Source: Octadecabacter sp.
GTDB lineage: Bacteria > Pseudomonadota > Alphaproteobacteria > Rhodobacterales > Rhodobacteraceae
Reading direction: 5' to 3'
DNA: 16,211 bases
NCBI GenBank assembly: GCA_018500065.2
Contig: JAHBAO020000263.1
Span: 1 to 16,211, forward strand
Position numbers and translations under genes: made by a program. This document shows positions 14,456 to 16,211 of the stretch, in pieces (within the stretch, counting starts at the first letter, position 1; every line of letters begins with the position of its first letter). The notes under the pieces were generated by a model. The model was given only the letters and a program-made list of their open reading frames with translations, ran no database searches and was not told the origin of the DNA.

Positions 14456-15619
14456 ATGCCTGTCATCACCACCATCGACGACCTGAAACGCATCCACAAA
14501 CGCCGCACGCCAAAGATGTTTTATGACTACGCAGAAAGCGGGTCATGGACAGAGCAAACATTTCGCGAAAACACGTCCGATTTTGAAAAACTCCGCCTGC
14601 GCCAACGGGTTGCTGTGGATATGACAAACCGCACGACAGCTAGCCAGATGATCGGGCAAGACGTCGCGATGCCCGTTGCCCTTGCCCCTGTCGGACTTAC
14701 TGGGATGCAATGCGCCGATGGTGAGATCAAGGCCGCCAAAGCCGCCGAAAAATTCGGCGTGCCGTTTACGCTGTCGACCATGTCGATCTGTTCCATCGAA
14801 GACGTTGCCGAGAACACCGACAAACCGTTCTGGTTTCAGGTTTATACGATTAAAGACGATGATTTCATGAAGCGGCTCTTTGACCGTGCGAAAGCCGCCA
14901 AGTGTTCCGCCATCGTCATCACCCTTGATCTGCAAATCCTCGGCCAACGTCACAAAGACCTCAAGAATGGTCTAACGGCGCCGCCAAAATTCACCATCCC
15001 GACGATGATTGACTTGGCGACGAAATGGACGTGGGGGCTGCAAATGCTTGGCACCAAACGGCGTTTCTTTGGCAATATCGTGGGGCATGCGAAAGACGTC
15101 AGCGACCCGTCTTCTCTTGCCAAATGGACGGCCGATGCGTTCGATCAATCGCTTGATTGGAACCGCGTCGCCGAATTGATGAAAATGTGGGATGGCCCCG
15201 TCATTCTGAAAGGCATCCTTGACGTCGAGGATGCGAAAAAGGCTGCTGACCTGGGTGCCGACGCGATTATTGTGTCCAACCACGGCGGGCGGCAGTTGGA
15301 CGGCGCATTGTCTTCCATTCGCATGCTGGAACAGATCGTGGATGCGGTCGGGGATCGCGTCGAAGTGCACTTTGACAGCGGCATTCGGTCCGGTCAGGAC
15401 GTTTTGAAAGCCTTAGCACTTGGCGCAAAGGGCACCTACATCGGGCGCGCATTCGTCAACGGTCTTGGTGCGATGGGCGAAGCTGGTGTGACCAAAGCAC
15501 TCGATGTCATCCACACCGAACTGGATCTGACAATGGCGCTGTGCGGCCACCGCGACATCACCAAAGTCGACAAGGACATCTTGCTGATCCCCGAAGATTT
15601 CTCGGGCAAGTGGGCCTAA
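14456..15619 (+). CDS. lldD: FMN-dependent alpha-hydroxy acid dehydrogenase, L-lactate dehydrogenase-like (LldD)
   Basis: Probably oxidises L-lactate, or a related 2-hydroxy acid, to the keto acid and passes electrons to the quinone pool. The 387-residue TIM barrel carries the family's active-site set: Tyr25 (FYDYAESGS), Tyr130 (WFQVY), Asp158 (TLDLQ), Lys252 (VILKGI), His276 and Arg279 (SNHGGRQLDG), and the FMN phosphate site FDSGIRSG plus GAKGTYIGRAF. The ATG at 14456 lacks an obvious Shine-Dalgarno, but the upstream -10 candidate would give a near-leaderless mRNA. It lies 127 bp after trpA and 143 bp before rplY, all on one strand. It could use L-lactate from the rhamnose pathway about 5 kb away, but nothing in its upstream region matches the RhaR half-sites. 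Glycolate oxidase or mandelate dehydrogenase activity cannot be excluded from sequence. Confidence 0.88.
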   Translation: MPVITTIDDLKRIHKRRTPKMFYDYAESGSWTEQTFRENTSDFEKLRLRQRVAVDMTNRTTASQMIGQDVAMPVALAPVGLTGMQCADGEIKAAKAAEKFGVPFTLSTMSICSIEDVAENTDKPFWFQVYTIKDDDFMKRLFDRAKAAKCSAIVITLDLQILGQRHKDLKNGLTAPPKFTIPTMIDLATKWTWGLQMLGTKRRFFGNIVGHAKDVSDPSSLAKWTADAFDQSLDWNRVAELMKMWDGPVILKGILDVEDAKKAADLGADAIIVSNHGGRQLDGALSSIRMLEQIVDAVGDRVEVHFDSGIRSGQDVLKALALGAKGTYIGRAFVNGLGAMGEAGVTKALDVIHTELDLTMALCGHRDITKVDKDILLIPEDFSGKWA

Positions 15620-15717
15620 CACGACCCCTTATCAAAAACGTCTTTCCAAACAGGGATTCGTGCCCTATACGCGCGACTTCACTGGGAGCCATTTGGGTTC
15701 CTGACATGGAAAAGTGG

Positions 15718-15739
15718 GTCGCCACCAGAATCGGGCGAC
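15718..15739 (+). promoter_or_regulatory. leader hairpin ahead of rplY
   Basis: GTCGCC (15718-15723) and GGCGAC (15734-15739) pair perfectly around a ten-base loop. The hairpin ends 11 bases before the AAGGA ribosome-binding site of rplY. A TATACG hexamer at 15666-15671 is a possible -10 for rplY, which would place the hairpin in the 5' untranslated leader. A regulatory role is speculative. Confidence 0.3.
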
Positions 15740-15762
15740 GCGCGAATTGAAAGGATACTAAC

Positions 15763-16211
15763 ATGGCTGGCCAAGTTCCAGATTTCGAAGCGACACTGCG
15801 CACCGACACAGGCAAAGGCGCGGCGCGCCAAGCACGCCGCGACGGTCTTGTACCGGGCGTCGTTTACGGTGGTGGTGAAGACCCCATCGCGATCAACGTT
15901 CCGTTTAACGTTCTGTTCAAAAAGCTGAAAGCTGGCCGTTTCTTGTCCACGCTTTTCAACCTCAAGGTTGAAGGCCAAGAAGACGTCCGCGTGATCTGCC
16001 GCAATGTTCAGCGTCACGTTGTCAAAGACTTGCCAACGCACCTCGACTTCATGCGCCTAAAGCGCACAACGAAAATCAACTTGTTCATCGGCGTTGAATT
16101 CATCAACGAAGACGAATGCCCAGCGCTGAAGCAGGGTGGCATCTTGGTCCCAGTACGTAACGAAATTGAATTGCTCGTAACGGCCGGCGACATCCCAGAA
16201 ACCCTCACAGT
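15763..16211 (+). CDS. rplY: 50S ribosomal protein bL25 / general stress protein Ctc (3' end outside window)
   Basis: Ribosomal protein that binds 5S rRNA in the large subunit. The visible 149 residues begin MAGQVPDFEATLRTD and include the L25 hallmark GKGAARQARRDGLVPGVVYG (18-37), then the N-terminal beta-barrel to about residue 95. A second beta domain of the TL5/Ctc type begins around LFIGVEFINEDECPALKQGG. So this is the long two-domain form, normally about 200 residues or more in alphaproteobacteria. The frame is still open at the window edge, so the C-terminal part is missing only because of the cut. AAGGA lies seven bases before the ATG. In many alphaproteobacteria pth follows rplY, which would be the expected next gene. 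Confidence 0.95.
   Translation, partial: MAGQVPDFEATLRTDTGKGAARQARRDGLVPGVVYGGGEDPIAINVPFNVLFKKLKAGRFLSTLFNLKVEGQEDVRVICRNVQRHVVKDLPTHLDFMRLKRTTKINLFIGVEFINEDECPALKQGGILVPVRNEIELLVTAGDIPETLT

Noticed and set aside
1..16211. CRISPR arrays, insertion sequences, phage or toxin-antitoxin modules
   Set aside because: I looked for regularly spaced repeats, transposase or integrase motifs and small paired genes, and found none I could support.

Overview
The window looks like a chromosomal segment of a marine alphaproteobacterium of the order Rhodobacterales (Roseobacter group). I base this on the style of the YchF, TrpA and bL25 proteins and on moderate-to-high GC. The taxonomic call is inference from protein character, not a database match.

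Bases 204-10894 form a complete L-rhamnose utilisation locus with the rhizobial layout. On the minus strand, read from right to left, are rhaR (DeoR repressor), rhaS (periplasmic binding protein), rhaT (double ATPase), rhaP and rhaQ (permeases), rhaU/rhaM (mutarotase) and rhaK (kinase). Divergently, on the plus strand, are rhaD (a fused rhamnulose-1-phosphate aldolase and short-chain dehydrogenase) and rhaA (L-rhamnose isomerase). Together they import L-rhamnose, equilibrate its anomers, isomerise it to L-rhamnulose, phosphorylate it at C1, and split it to dihydroxyacetone phosphate and L-lactaldehyde. The lactaldehyde is probably oxidised to L-lactate by the fused dehydrogenase domain. Names follow the rhizobial system: rhaS, rhaT and rhaR here are not the E. 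coli genes of the same names.

The 186-bp rhaR-rhaD intergenic region holds a strikingly symmetric array of TCAATCAT / ATGATTGA half-sites centred on base 7415, the obvious candidate RhaR operator. The five genes rhaT-P-Q-U-K are joined by four consecutive ATGA start/stop overlaps, and a GC-rich stem-loop separates rhaS from rhaT.

Bases 10895-12167 are gene-poor. There is about 800 bp with no convincing gene, one small hypothetical ORF (11711-11902), and an AT-rich stretch. Next comes a tRNA-Ser(GCU) gene on the minus strand, whose 3' end faces the rha side. This could be a chromosome/island boundary.

From 12314 onward the genes are housekeeping: ychF (minus strand, with an unusual Ala in the Walker A motif), then on the plus strand trpA, an FMN-dependent L-lactate dehydrogenase-like gene (lldD), and the 5' part of rplY, cut by the window end. 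LldD could oxidise the L-lactate made from rhamnose, but its context suggests it may be independent of the rha regulon. I found no IS element, CRISPR array or recognisably new multi-gene system. The interest lies in regulatory architecture and in a few odd residues.
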